Of a stretch of DNA of 64,000 bases, positions 1 through 7,991 are shown one piece after another. Position 1 is the stretch's first letter; every line of letters starts with the position of its first letter. This DNA comes from Bacteroidota bacterium (GTDB taxonomy: Bacteria; Bacteroidota; Bacteroidia; Chitinophagales; LD1). The notes beneath the pieces were generated by a model. That model had not been told where the DNA came from, did not search any database, and saw only the letters and a program-made list of their open reading frames with translations. The stretch lies in the NCBI GenBank assembly GCA_018267385.1, contig JAFDYN010000010.1, positions 124,001 to 188,000 of the forward strand, read 5' to 3'. A program made the position numbers and the translations under genes.

Positions 1-1352
1 CCTCCACCATGATTCATGGGAGGTGCCTGCATCGGCTGCCTCATGGGCTGCGGTGGTGGTGCCTGATGCATCGGCTCTTGCCTCATAGGCTGCGATGGAG
101 GCACAGCACGGGGCTGCTCCATACGTGGCTGTGGCGCAGGTGCTTGTCGTGGCTGCTCCATGCGTGGCTGAGGGATAGGTGCCTGGCGTATCGGCTCTGA
201 CTGCCTGGGCATAGGGGCCTGCCTGATAGGCTCAGCCTGATGGGGCATCGGTGCCTGACGGATAGGCTCGGTGCGCTGCGGCATGCTATGCTGTGCCGGC
301 TGCTGCCTCATAGGCTGCTGCTGTGGCCTGGATGGCGTGGCAGGACGCTGCGCCGGCTCAGCGCGCGGCGCGGTGAGTGTATGCTGCTGCGGAGCCTGGT
401 GCTGTGCAGGCTTCGCGTTGTCTCTATTCATTTCTGTAGGTCTGCTGGCCGGCGTAGATTTCCCGTTTACGGGATTTGCCTGCCGGGCCGGGGCCTTGGG
501 ATTGGCCATAGGCCTGGCCGCAGGCTGGCCTGCACTGCGCTGCTGCACAGGTTTGATATCTTTCATGTCAGCTACTTTGGTAGGTGCAGGTTTTTGTCCG
601 ACAGGTGCGGCAGTATGCTCTACACGCGGGCGGTAAACTTCTACAGCGTTGCCACTGGCAGTAGTTTTCCCGGCTTTGGGTGCGTCATGTATCGCTACGG
701 TATTGACAGTCCTGCCGGTAGCGCGCTGCACATCATTGGGTGGTGGCCCGGCGGCATACCTGTCATTGGTAGAGTGATTTATTACGGTATTATTGACAAC
801 CGTAGTATGGTTGATGATCGTATTATTCTGTGTGCGGTTTACCACATGGTTCACTATGTTAGGCTGCCCAAAGTCGCGCTCGTGCACGAAGCACCAGTGG
901 TCTGCAGGGATATTATACCCGCCGCTCAGGTACACGTCTACGCCTATACCCGGCGCCATTGGTGCCCACCCCCAGTAGCCGTCTGCATGCCTCCAGGTCA
1001 CCCATGCCGGTCCCCACTCGGTGCCTGGCACCCACATGGCACCATACACGGGGTCTATGTACCAGCGCCCGTAGTGGAAGGGTGCCCAGCCCCAGTCATA
1101 ATCAGAGACCCAGGTCCAGCCATACTCGGTATAGACCCAGTGGCCACCGGTCTCGTATGGCACAAAGCCCGGCCCCGCATTGGGTATCCATACGTAGCCG
1201 TATGTGGGATTATTTACCCAGGTGCCGTATGGACTGAGGTCATCATAAAATACCTGAAAGCTCACTGATACCTGCGCTTTGGCGCGGGTAGGGCAGAGGA
1301 GAGTGGCTCCTGCCACCAGCAGCGTGATCAGGATGGTGCTGATACTTTTCAT
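1..1352 (-). CDS. Secreted Trp-rich (DUF6600-like) protein with Pro/Gln-rich tail, 3' end outside window
   Basis: The frame starts at the ATG at 1352 and stays open to base 1, so the C-terminus is missing; 450 codons are visible. Residues 1-26 form a signal peptide ending AKAQ. Residues about 27-165 are rich in Trp, Tyr and Gly, with recurring short blocks such as YGTWV, YGYVWIP, WGWAPFHYGRW and WGPAWVTWR. This is the pattern I associate with DUF6600-type secreted proteins of Bacteroidota. The rest is low-complexity and rich in Asn, Thr, Pro, Gln and Arg, with near-tandem repeats of EPIRQAPMP. Function is unknown; an envelope or surface role is inferred. The long plus-strand open frame opposite it is a shadow. 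Confidence 0.8.
   Translation of the reverse strand, partial: MKSISTILITLLVAGATLLCPTRAKAQVSVSFQVFYDDLSPYGTWVNNPTYGYVWIPNAGPGFVPYETGGHWVYTEYGWTWVSDYDWGWAPFHYGRWYIDPVYGAMWVPGTEWGPAWVTWRHADGYWGWAPMAPGIGVDVYLSGGYNIPADHWCFVHERDFGQPNIVNHVVNRTQNNTIINHTTVVNNTVINHSTNDRYAAGPPPNDVQRATGRTVNTVAIHDAPKAGKTTASGNAVEVYRPRVEHTAAPVGQKPAPTKVADMKDIKPVQQRSAGQPAARPMANPKAPARQANPVNGKSTPASRPTEMNRDNAKPAQHQAPQQHTLTAPRAEPAQRPATPSRPQQQPMRQQPAQHSMPQRTEPIRQAPMPHQAEPIRQAPMPRQSEPIRQAPIPQPRMEQPRQAPAPQPRMEQPRAVPPSQPMRQEPMHQAPPPQPMRQPMQAPPMNHGG
100..290 (-). repeat. Tandem coding repeat in the Pro/Gln-rich tail
   Basis: Near-identical units of about 13 codons encode EPIRQAPMP followed by H/R-Q-A/S. They then degrade into PQPRMEQPRQAP-type units. 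The repeat lies inside the truncated secreted protein gene and probably changes length by slippage or recombination. Confidence 0.6.
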
Positions 1353-1376
1353 GAGATGGTTGTTTCGTGATTTGGA

Positions 1377-1550
1377 TTATTGTTTCGTACCCATGTGTCT
1401 CGTAGTGTCCTGATCCTTTGCTGGCTCGGGATAGTGGGTTTTGTTTGGTTTCGATAGATCTGATACTACCACGTGTCTGTTGCATCCCGAGGTCAGGCCT
1501 GCGCTGAGCACCAGGATCAGTAGGAGCGTCTTATATGTTTGCCTTTTCAT
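1377..1550 (-). CDS. Small lipoprotein, 57 aa
   Basis: I start at the ATG at 1550 because the translation then opens with MKRQTYK, a hydrophobic stretch and the lipobox LTSGC, with the lipidated Cys at residue 23. The frame is open further upstream, but the extra 26 residues would bury the signal peptide. The mature part, about 35 residues, is polar and ends HMGTKQ. It lies 24 bases upstream of the Trp-rich secreted protein gene on the same strand and may be co-transcribed with it. No family is recognised. Confidence 0.6.
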   Translation of the reverse strand: MKRQTYKTLLLILVLSAGLTSGCNRHVVVSDLSKPNKTHYPEPAKDQDTTRHMGTKQ

Positions 1551-1635
1551 TGCGTTTGGTTTTACAGTGTATGTTTTTCCAAAGCCGTGCCAACCTTTCA
1601 CATTTTTTCGCATGAGGGGTTTAAACACTTTGGTC

Positions 1636-1643
1636 TATCTTTG
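1636..1643 (+). promoter_or_regulatory. Bacteroidota -7 box (TATCTTTG) for the DUF4476 gene
   Basis: TATCTTTG matches the TAnnTTTG consensus exactly and lies 34 bases before the ATG at 1678. No clear TTTG -33 box is seen at the right distance, so this is a partial promoter call. Confidence 0.4.
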
Positions 1644-1677
1644 GTCATACGCCCTACACACCAGGACAATAGCTATT

Positions 1678-2418
1678 ATGAGATACCTGATCATGACCAT
1701 AGCCATCGCTGCCGCACTACAGGCTGATGCGGGCTGCGAAAACTCGACCATGGAGGTCCACACCTCCCTGCGCCGCCCTATCAAAGTCTACGTAGATGGC
1801 CACACAGGCAGCAATCCGCCTACTGTAGGTGTGATCATCAATAATATCCCGCCCGGCATGCACAAAATACAGGTGGTAGAAGTGCATACTAACCGCTACG
1901 GCGAGCAAACGCACACTACTGTCTATAATGGGAATATAGATGTAAAGCCCTCTGTCTACATGGACGCACGGGTAGATGAGTACCGGGGTATCTCTATACA
2001 TGACACGCACGTCACCTGCGACCAGCAGGCGCTAGAGCCTACGGGCAATGCCACAGTCGACAACAGACAAAACCCCGCCCTGCAAAATGAATCGGTCACT
2101 GCCCCTGCACCGGTAGCGCCAGCCATACCGGCACACATGAGTGACGCAGATTTCAAAAAGCTGGTCACTACCATCACAGCTACTAAGTATGAGACTAAGA
2201 AACTCGATACGCTGAAAGCTACCAGTACGGACCTGCAGCTCGCCACTGACCAGGTACGCCAGCTCATGAACCTCTTCTCCTTTGAGAGCAATAAACTGGA
2301 GGTAGCAAAACTGCTATACGACCATACGGTCGATAAGGAAAATTATAGTAAGTTGGCCGCAGGGTTCAACTTCCAGGCAAATAAAGATGCCTTTGAGAAG
2401 TTCCTCTCCGGCAAATGA
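1678..2418 (+). CDS. Secreted DUF4476 domain protein
   Basis: This protein is 246 residues from the ATG at 1678. The N-terminus MRYLIMTIAIAAALQADAGC looks like a signal peptide. Residues about 25-100 contain a short beta-rich region (IKVYVDGH, GVIINNIPPGMHKIQVVEV) resembling a surface-exposed beta domain. A Pro/Ala linker follows. The C-terminal 95 residues contain DFKKLVTTI, NLFSFESNKLEVAKLLYDH and FNFQANKDAFEKFL, the alternating helical pattern of DUF4476, a domain of unknown function common in Bacteroidota. The last four bases overlap the start of the acetyltransferase gene (ATGA), so the two are translationally coupled. Confidence 0.8.
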   Translation: MRYLIMTIAIAAALQADAGCENSTMEVHTSLRRPIKVYVDGHTGSNPPTVGVIINNIPPGMHKIQVVEVHTNRYGEQTHTTVYNGNIDVKPSVYMDARVDEYRGISIHDTHVTCDQQALEPTGNATVDNRQNPALQNESVTAPAPVAPAIPAHMSDADFKKLVTTITATKYETKKLDTLKATSTDLQLATDQVRQLMNLFSFESNKLEVAKLLYDHTVDKENYSKLAAGFNFQANKDAFEKFLSGK

Positions 2419-2900
2419 AAAATACCACCATCCGCCCTGTCAAACCCGAGGAACACCAGCAGATCAAGGATATCTGCGCGGAGTATCTGTACGAACTCTA
2501 CTCAGGCCGCAGGCTTGACATCACTCCCATGTACACCTTGATGGATCGCTACTTTATCGAGGAGGATAGGTTCCCGTATTTTATCTATTGTGATGAGGAG
2601 CTGGCCGGCTTTGCTCTCGTGAATGCACACTGCGTGATAGAGACCCGCACGCCACGTTTAGCCTTCGGTGAGTTTTACATCCGGCCCGCCTTGCGGCGCA
2701 CCGGCGCAGGCACATCTGCAGCTATGCAGCTATTTGACCTGCACCGCGGCTACTGGGAGATCCGTGAGCTGGCCGGCAACGATACCGGCACCGCCTTCTG
2801 GCGCCGCCTGCTGACGGAATATGCTGACGGCAACTTCACGGAAATAGAGCTGAATGATGAGAGGTGGAAGGGTTGGGTGCAGTTGTTTACTAATGTGTGA
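2415..2900 (+). CDS. GNAT family N-acetyltransferase
   Basis: This 161-residue protein is of normal length for a single GNAT domain, which transfers an acetyl group from acetyl-CoA to an amine. The fold is visible as IRPVKPEEHQQI (beta1-alpha1), YFIYCDEELAGFALV (beta2-3), LAFGEFYIRPALRRTGAGTSA (beta4 and a degenerate acetyl-CoA loop, R-R-x-G-A-G), and TAFWRRLL near the C-terminus. Its start overlaps the stop of the DUF4476 gene by four bases. The substrate cannot be predicted. A diverged copy of its last 40 or so codons lies on the other strand at about 24403-24536. Confidence 0.85.
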   Translation: MKNTTIRPVKPEEHQQIKDICAEYLYELYSGRRLDITPMYTLMDRYFIEEDRFPYFIYCDEELAGFALVNAHCVIETRTPRLAFGEFYIRPALRRTGAGTSAAMQLFDLHRGYWEIRELAGNDTGTAFWRRLLTEYADGNFTEIELNDERWKGWVQLFTNV

Positions 2901-2918
2901 TCAAGCGGCGGCAGTTAT

Positions 2919-2953
2919 AGCCTTCTCCTTCGGAGAGGGTTAGGAGAGGTGCT
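2919..2953 (+). repeat. Dispersed intergenic palindromic repeat, copy 1
   Basis: The sequence contains CTTCTCCTTCGGAGAGG followed by TTAGGAGAGGTG. The same scheme, a CTCC-TTy-GGAG palindrome followed by a second GGAGAGGTG arm, recurs at 24352-24401 and, in a richer G/C version, at 39192-39294. The remainder of this 240-base intergenic gap holds a short echo of the GNAT gene around 2994-3015 and nothing else I recognise. Confidence 0.5.
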
Positions 2954-3141
2954 GTTGTGTATTAAAAGCTTTCTTCACGGAGTTTTGGAGGACAGGTAAC
3001 TTCACGGAAATGAATTGATGACGGCATGACAAGGGTACGAGGCGGGCCTTAGAAATATTTAAAGCGCTTCTTTGTGTGACGGTATCAAAAAATCATTATT
3101 CTTGTTCCGATAATTTTTTGAAAACCAACAAACAAAAACGT

Positions 3142-3783
3142 ATGAAAACTATCTACGCTCTCCTCCTGAGCTGCCTGATGGGCAGCGCCGCAATGGCCCA
3201 AACGGTCACTTCTATCACGCCTAACCATGCACACTCCTGGAGTACTGTGACAGTACAGATCGTATGCAATGGTGCAAATTTTATATCCGGAAGCTCATAC
3301 CTGGTAGACTTTGTCTATGATGTACAGGGCTCCGGTGTCATGGCAGACTTTTACGGTAGCCAGGTGACCGTGGTAAACTCGACTACACTCTCTTCTGTGG
3401 TAGAGGTTCCGCAAGATAATTATGGCGGCGCACTATCCGGCACCTATGATGTGGTAGTGGTAGGAAATGGCGGCCAGCAGTATACTGGCACGCGTCTTTT
3501 CACCGTGACTACACTGCCTGCAGGCATAGCTGATCTGAATGCAGATGATATGCAAGTATATCCTATGCCGGCGAGCCAACAGCTGCACGTGACAGCTGGT
3601 ACAGGACAAAAGCTGGCTGAACTATCCCTGACCACAATGGATGGCAAGGTAGCGCTGCATCAGACTGCTGATAGCGAAACTGAAGCGACGCTTCAGGTGA
3701 GTGGCCTCGCAGCAGGGCTCTATATCCTGACCACTGCAGATGTATCAGGAGCTTCACGCACCCGCAAGGTGACCATTAAGTAA
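3142..3783 (+). CDS. Small secreted T9SS-sorted protein
   Basis: The ATG at 3142 gives 213 residues with a clean signal peptide (MKTIYALLLSCLMGSAAMA, cut before Q). Residues about 20-125 form a beta-rich domain beginning VTSITPNHAHSWSTVTV, resembling an IPT/TIG immunoglobulin-like fold. Residues about 140-213 are a type A T9SS sorting domain (MQVYPMPASQQLHV, LTTMDGKV, SGLAAGLYIL, RKVTIK), so the protein is probably exported and attached to or released from the surface. A terminator follows at 3812. Its specific function is unknown. Confidence 0.8.
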   Translation: MKTIYALLLSCLMGSAAMAQTVTSITPNHAHSWSTVTVQIVCNGANFISGSSYLVDFVYDVQGSGVMADFYGSQVTVVNSTTLSSVVEVPQDNYGGALSGTYDVVVVGNGGQQYTGTRLFTVTTLPAGIADLNADDMQVYPMPASQQLHVTAGTGQKLAELSLTTMDGKVALHQTADSETEATLQVSGLAAGLYILTTADVSGASRTRKVTIK

Positions 3784-3811
3784 TCCCGCAGGGTTTATTG
3801 ATAAACTAACG

Positions 3812-3845
3812 AAAGGGCCAACGGTAAACACCTTTGGCCCTTTTT
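3812..3845 (+). terminator. Intrinsic terminator
   Basis: A perfect 10-base stem AAAGGGCCAA / TTGGCCCTTT with a 12-base loop is followed by a T run. It ends the transcript of the T9SS-sorted protein. Confidence 0.85.
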
Positions 3846-3941
3846 CATTTAAGCGGACAACGGTGAGACCGGCCTGCAGCTTGAAGAGGTACCTTTCACA
3901 GACGAAAATATAAGTAGCTTTAACATACTTACGATGTACAC

Positions 3942-4685
3942 ATGCCGGCTATATTGCGCAAAGCAACCCTTCTGTGCTTTTATCTATTGAGCTTCTCATG
4001 CATCCGGGCGCAAACCTGCGACTGCAGGAAAGGTGAAGGGCATGAAGATTACGTCTCGCTAGGTAGTATAGGCAAGGGGAAACACAAAATCACCGTCTGC
4101 GGGCTAGAACGAGAGGGTGCGCATAATGAAGAGGATAGCACATTTAGCGATCCATCATGGCGCTATCACCTGCACTCGGCACTCATAGTATACGATTGTA
4201 AGATCGGTGATACCCTGTTTGAACAGGAAATGATGATGGATAGCTGGATGTATAATCTAAGCATTAGTGCGAATAAGGATCAGATAGAGCTGACCGAGAT
4301 GACGTTTATAGACTATCTCGGAGCGAAATCTACTTATACACCATTACCAGTAGCGACTACCCGTTTTAGTATCCGGCATGGTAAGGCCTTTGTATCCAAA
4401 TCTGAGCCAGCCTTTACTATGCCACCTTTCTCCCAGGCGGTGCGTGACAGCGCAAGACGCTTTTATAACCGGCTGGAGGATACTTTGAAAGTAAAACTCT
4501 TTGCCCAATGGATAGATTATAATCAATATCCCAGCGACCTACTGCTGACCGCCGCGCTGCTGGATATGGGCCGCTCACGCTATCTCTACCGGCACCTGAG
4601 AGAGTACTTTGACCTGGACGGGGCCGTGAGCGAGGATTATGAGCAGGGGTATCTGGATCATCTGCTGGACAATATTAAGAAGTGA
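3942..4685 (+). CDS. Secreted hypothetical protein
   Basis: This 247-residue protein has an N-terminal signal peptide (MPAILRKATLLCFYLLSFSCIRAQ). A Cys-containing stretch TCDCRKGEGH follows directly after it. The middle contains beta-strand patterns (SALIVYDCKIGDTLF, SISANKDQIELTEMTF) and the C-terminal third looks helical. I do not recognise a family. The mannosidase gene follows on the same strand after about 50 bases and begins with a similar leader, so the two may be co-expressed. Confidence 0.65.
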   Translation: MPAILRKATLLCFYLLSFSCIRAQTCDCRKGEGHEDYVSLGSIGKGKHKITVCGLEREGAHNEEDSTFSDPSWRYHLHSALIVYDCKIGDTLFEQEMMMDSWMYNLSISANKDQIELTEMTFIDYLGAKSTYTPLPVATTRFSIRHGKAFVSKSEPAFTMPPFSQAVRDSARRFYNRLEDTLKVKLFAQWIDYNQYPSDLLLTAALLDMGRSRYLYRHLREYFDLDGAVSEDYEQGYLDHLLDNIKK

Positions 4686-4734
4686 AGTCCATCACAAGCA
4701 CTAAAAATATCCCTAGCTTAGTGCATTGACCGGA

Positions 4735-7020
4735 ATGTATATGCTATACCTACTGCGCAAGATGGCGCTCCTCTGCTTTTGTATCCTGACAGTTGCCGGC
4801 CTGATGGCACAGGGGGGTGACTACACCCGCTACACTGACCCCATGATCGGTACAGGTGGGCATGGGCATACCTTCCCGGGTGCCTGTGTGCCGTTTGGGA
4901 TGGTGCAGCTCAGTCCTGATACGCGGCTGCGTGGCTGGGATGGCTGCTCGGGGTACCACTACTCGGATAGTATTGTGTATGGCTTCTCGCATACCCACCT
5001 GGATGGTACGGGCTGCTCTGACTATGGCGATGTGCTGCTGATGCCTACTACGGGCAGGCCTGATGTGCGACCTGCTGCGTACAGGTCAGGCTTCTCTCAT
5101 CAGCAGGAGAAAGCTGCGCCGGGCTACTATAGCGTGCAGCTACATAAGGGAAACATACTGGCAGAGCTGACGGCTACGGCACGCACAGGACTACATAAGT
5201 ATACCTTCTCAGATACGCCCGGCAATATCATACTGGACCTGAAGCACCGCGACAAGGTGCGGCATGCAGAACTGCACATCAGCGCAGATGGAGAGGTGAG
5301 CGGTATGCGCCTCAGCTCAAACTGGGCTGATAGCCAGTACGTGTTTTTTGTCCTCCGTTTCTCAAAGCCTTTTGCGGACTATGGCGTGAGCAAGGGTGGA
5401 ATAAAACATAAAAAGGTGACAGCTATCAAGGGCCACCGGCTGAGGGCGTGGTTCCGCTTTGCGACGAAGCGTGGTGAGGCTGTATATGCCAAGGTGGGCC
5501 TCTCTCCTGTGAGCATAGATGGCGCGCGCAAGAACCTGGCATCAGAGCAGCCGGGCTGGGACTTTGACGCGGTGCGCGATCAGGCACGAGACACATGGAA
5601 TAAAGAGCTGGGCAAAATAGAATTCAGTAGCAGTGACACGGCGGTGATGCGGACTTTCTACACGGCGATGTACCATAGCTTTATCAGCCCTAATCTCTTC
5701 TGCGATGTGGATGGCCGCTATCGCGGCCGAGACCTGCAGGTGCATGAGGGCGATGGGGGCAATTACTATACGGTCTTCTCCCTGTGGGATACCTACCGCG
5801 CGCTGCACCCATTATACAACCTGATACAGCGTCCGCGCAATGCGGATATGATACGCACCATGGTCACGATGTACCGCCAGCGCGGGCTGCTGCCTATCTG
5901 GGAGCTGGCAGGCTGCGAGACCTTCTGCATGACGGGCTACCATGCGGTGCCTGTGATAGCAGACGCCGCCGTGAAGGGTATCAATATAGCTGATGCCAAC
6001 ACGGCATACGAAGCCATGAAGCACAGTGCGACGATGAGCCATAAGGACATGCATAAATATTTCAAGTGGCGGTCGCCACTGATGCTGATCTCACACCTGC
6101 GCTATGTAGCGGGCTGGGACAGCTATCACCGGTATGGCTATATACGCGGCGCAGCGCTGCTGGGCGGCACCTCCAAGTCTCTCGAGCACGCCTATGATGA
6201 CTGGTGCGTGGCGCAGATGGCCAGGCATGTGGGGCGCATGGATGATTATGATACATTCATGAAGCGTGCGGCTAACTACCGGCTGCTGTATGACTCGACA
6301 ACGGGCTTCATGCGGCCGCGTAGAAAGTACTTTGTAAAGCACTTCGATCCGTATAAGCTATCACGCTACTATACGGAGGGCAACGCCTGGCAATATGCTT
6401 TTCCCGCGCCACAGGATATGAGCGGGCATATCAGGCTGATGGGTGGCAGGGAGCGGTTTGCCACGCTGCTGGACTCACTGTTCCACACCAGCAGCAATAT
6501 GTATGGGCTGCCTCACCCGGATGTATCAGGTATGATAGGCCAGTATGCGCATGGCAATGAGCCGAGCCACATGATAGCCTATGCCTATGATTACGCCGCG
6601 CAGCCGTGGAAGACGCAGCAGACCACGCGGCTGATCATGGATAGCTTCTATACGGACCGGCCCGATGGTCTCTGCGGCAATGATGACTGCGGCCAGATGA
6701 GTGCCTGGTATGTTTTTAGCGCGATGGGCTTCTACCCCGTCTGCCCGGGGTCAAATCAATATGCTATCGGCTCGCCACGAGGTGATAAGATGGTGCTGCA
6801 CCTGGAGGATGGCAAGAACTTTACCATCATAGCGAAGAATAATGCTAAAGGCAATGTGTATATACGATCTGCGCGGCTGAATGGTAGCCCCTATACCAAA
6901 AGCTATCTGAACTATGAGGATATCATGAAGGGCGGCACCCTGGAGCTGGAGATGGGCGCTACGCCTAATGTGCAGTGGGGAGCTAGGGATGCTGATGTGC
7001 CGGTGACAAAGATTGAATAG
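4735..7020 (+). CDS. GH92 family alpha-mannosidase
   Basis: This exported glycoside hydrolase of family 92 would be a calcium-dependent exo-alpha-mannosidase, typically acting on alpha-1,2 links of N-glycan or yeast mannan. I start at the ATG at 4735 (761 residues); TTG at 4726 and ATG at 4741 are alternatives. A signal peptide ends near LMAQ. Family motifs are strong: YTDPMIGTGGHGHTFPGA, PFGMVQLSPDT, WDTYRALHPL, HGNEPSHMIAYAYDY (about residue 606, with the GNEP glutamate I recall as the catalytic acid) and GNDDCGQMSAWYVFSAMGFYP (about 647). The length is normal. No SusC/SusD genes or other glycosidases lie nearby, so this is not a typical polysaccharide utilisation locus. Confidence 0.93.
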   Translation: MYMLYLLRKMALLCFCILTVAGLMAQGGDYTRYTDPMIGTGGHGHTFPGACVPFGMVQLSPDTRLRGWDGCSGYHYSDSIVYGFSHTHLDGTGCSDYGDVLLMPTTGRPDVRPAAYRSGFSHQQEKAAPGYYSVQLHKGNILAELTATARTGLHKYTFSDTPGNIILDLKHRDKVRHAELHISADGEVSGMRLSSNWADSQYVFFVLRFSKPFADYGVSKGGIKHKKVTAIKGHRLRAWFRFATKRGEAVYAKVGLSPVSIDGARKNLASEQPGWDFDAVRDQARDTWNKELGKIEFSSSDTAVMRTFYTAMYHSFISPNLFCDVDGRYRGRDLQVHEGDGGNYYTVFSLWDTYRALHPLYNLIQRPRNADMIRTMVTMYRQRGLLPIWELAGCETFCMTGYHAVPVIADAAVKGINIADANTAYEAMKHSATMSHKDMHKYFKWRSPLMLISHLRYVAGWDSYHRYGYIRGAALLGGTSKSLEHAYDDWCVAQMARHVGRMDDYDTFMKRAANYRLLYDSTTGFMRPRRKYFVKHFDPYKLSRYYTEGNAWQYAFPAPQDMSGHIRLMGGRERFATLLDSLFHTSSNMYGLPHPDVSGMIGQYAHGNEPSHMIAYAYDYAAQPWKTQQTTRLIMDSFYTDRPDGLCGNDDCGQMSAWYVFSAMGFYPVCPGSNQYAIGSPRGDKMVLHLEDGKNFTIIAKNNAKGNVYIRSARLNGSPYTKSYLNYEDIMKGGTLELEMGATPNVQWGARDADVPVTKIE

Positions 7021-7088
7021 GCGGCTTACCACCATCTCAAACCAGGCCTGACTACATATAGCTGTAGCTGACGCACTGTGAAAGAAGC

Positions 7089-7991
7089 TCACTGAATGAT
7101 TTTACCAGACAGGTAAATAGAGAATGAATCCCTGCCGCAAGGTGAAAGGTGATCAGCATTTATAAAATAGTACGACTCATCGCTGTGAAACAACCTGCGG
7201 CAATCCAAAATCTGATAGTCTGGCAAGTCTACCGTACGCAGTGACTCAATGTATCCATCAAAAGCCCGGCCTTTGGTATCTATCTGATCATTGTATCCTG
7301 TAGTAAAAGGGAATATCACAACATTCAACTTGATATGATGCAAGGCACAAAGATGGATTATGGAATCAAGGTATGGATTTCGCTTAGTAAAGTCTGCATG
7401 CTCATTGTGCCTGTCAAATGCCACAGTGGAATCTGATATATTGCCTTGTGTCTGTCCACACTTTTCAGTCAGATTGCCCTGCGTATCAAAATCCAGCGGG
7501 TATGGCTTCCGGATCAAAGATTTGGCAAAGAAAGTGAGCAAATTACTTTTGTCTGCCCAATATTGAAAACTGGCAGGATAGCTGAGCTGGTATGCGTGTT
7601 CATAATCAAATGCACGAAGTCTTTCGCCACGAAGGCTGAACCCTGAGATATCTGTAGCATGATTTGAGAAATAACTCACAGGCAGGACTAGAAATCCAAT
7701 AGAGTGATTTGCCAAAGCATATTTGAGAATACTATAATCCTCGTAGTAGCACTGGCTATAGGATGCAAGATTGTAGCAATGAGGTGAGACCAGCCTTGAA
7801 TTGATGCCGAAGTAAGCGTGCGAAGAGCCGAGGGCCAGCGATATATCGTGCGGGCTGTGGTCCAGTATATACTTTTTCTCTACGGGTATACGTGATGCCC
7901 AGTAGCGGCGGCCAGCAGCCAATACAATACCCAGACTGACCACAACAACTGGCAGGATATAAAGCAGGCATCTGATCAAAAACTTTCTCAT
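7089..7991 (-). CDS. SGNH-like membrane-anchored acyltransfer partner of the MBOAT gene
   Basis: This 300-residue protein has one N-terminal membrane anchor (RCLLYILPVVVVSLGIVLAAG) and a periplasmic domain. LALGSSHAYFG resembles the block I serine motif of SGNH hydrolases, with the Ser near residue 56. INADHLSPCGRDSFS near the C-terminus supplies the Asp-x-x-His pair. The start codon shares one base with the stop codon of the MBOAT gene upstream. That arrangement is typical of O-acetylation systems such as AlgI with AlgJ/AlgX or PatA with PatB, where the MBOAT protein exports an acyl group and the SGNH partner transfers it to a glycan. The substrate is unknown. Confidence 0.65.
   Translation of the reverse strand: MRKFLIRCLLYILPVVVVSLGIVLAAGRRYWASRIPVEKKYILDHSPHDISLALGSSHAYFGINSRLVSPHCYNLASYSQCYYEDYSILKYALANHSIGFLVLPVSYFSNHATDISGFSLRGERLRAFDYEHAYQLSYPASFQYWADKSNLLTFFAKSLIRKPYPLDFDTQGNLTEKCGQTQGNISDSTVAFDRHNEHADFTKRNPYLDSIIHLCALHHIKLNVVIFPFTTGYNDQIDTKGRAFDGYIESLRTVDLPDYQILDCRRLFHSDESYYFINADHLSPCGRDSFSIYLSGKIIQ

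Noticed and set aside
240..1268. 342-codon plus-strand frame at the window start
   Set aside because: It is antisense to the Trp-rich secreted protein, whose signal peptide and repeats make sense only on the minus strand.
4735..7020. A polysaccharide utilisation locus around the GH92 gene
   Set aside because: No SusC/SusD pair, other glycosidase or sensor gene is nearby.
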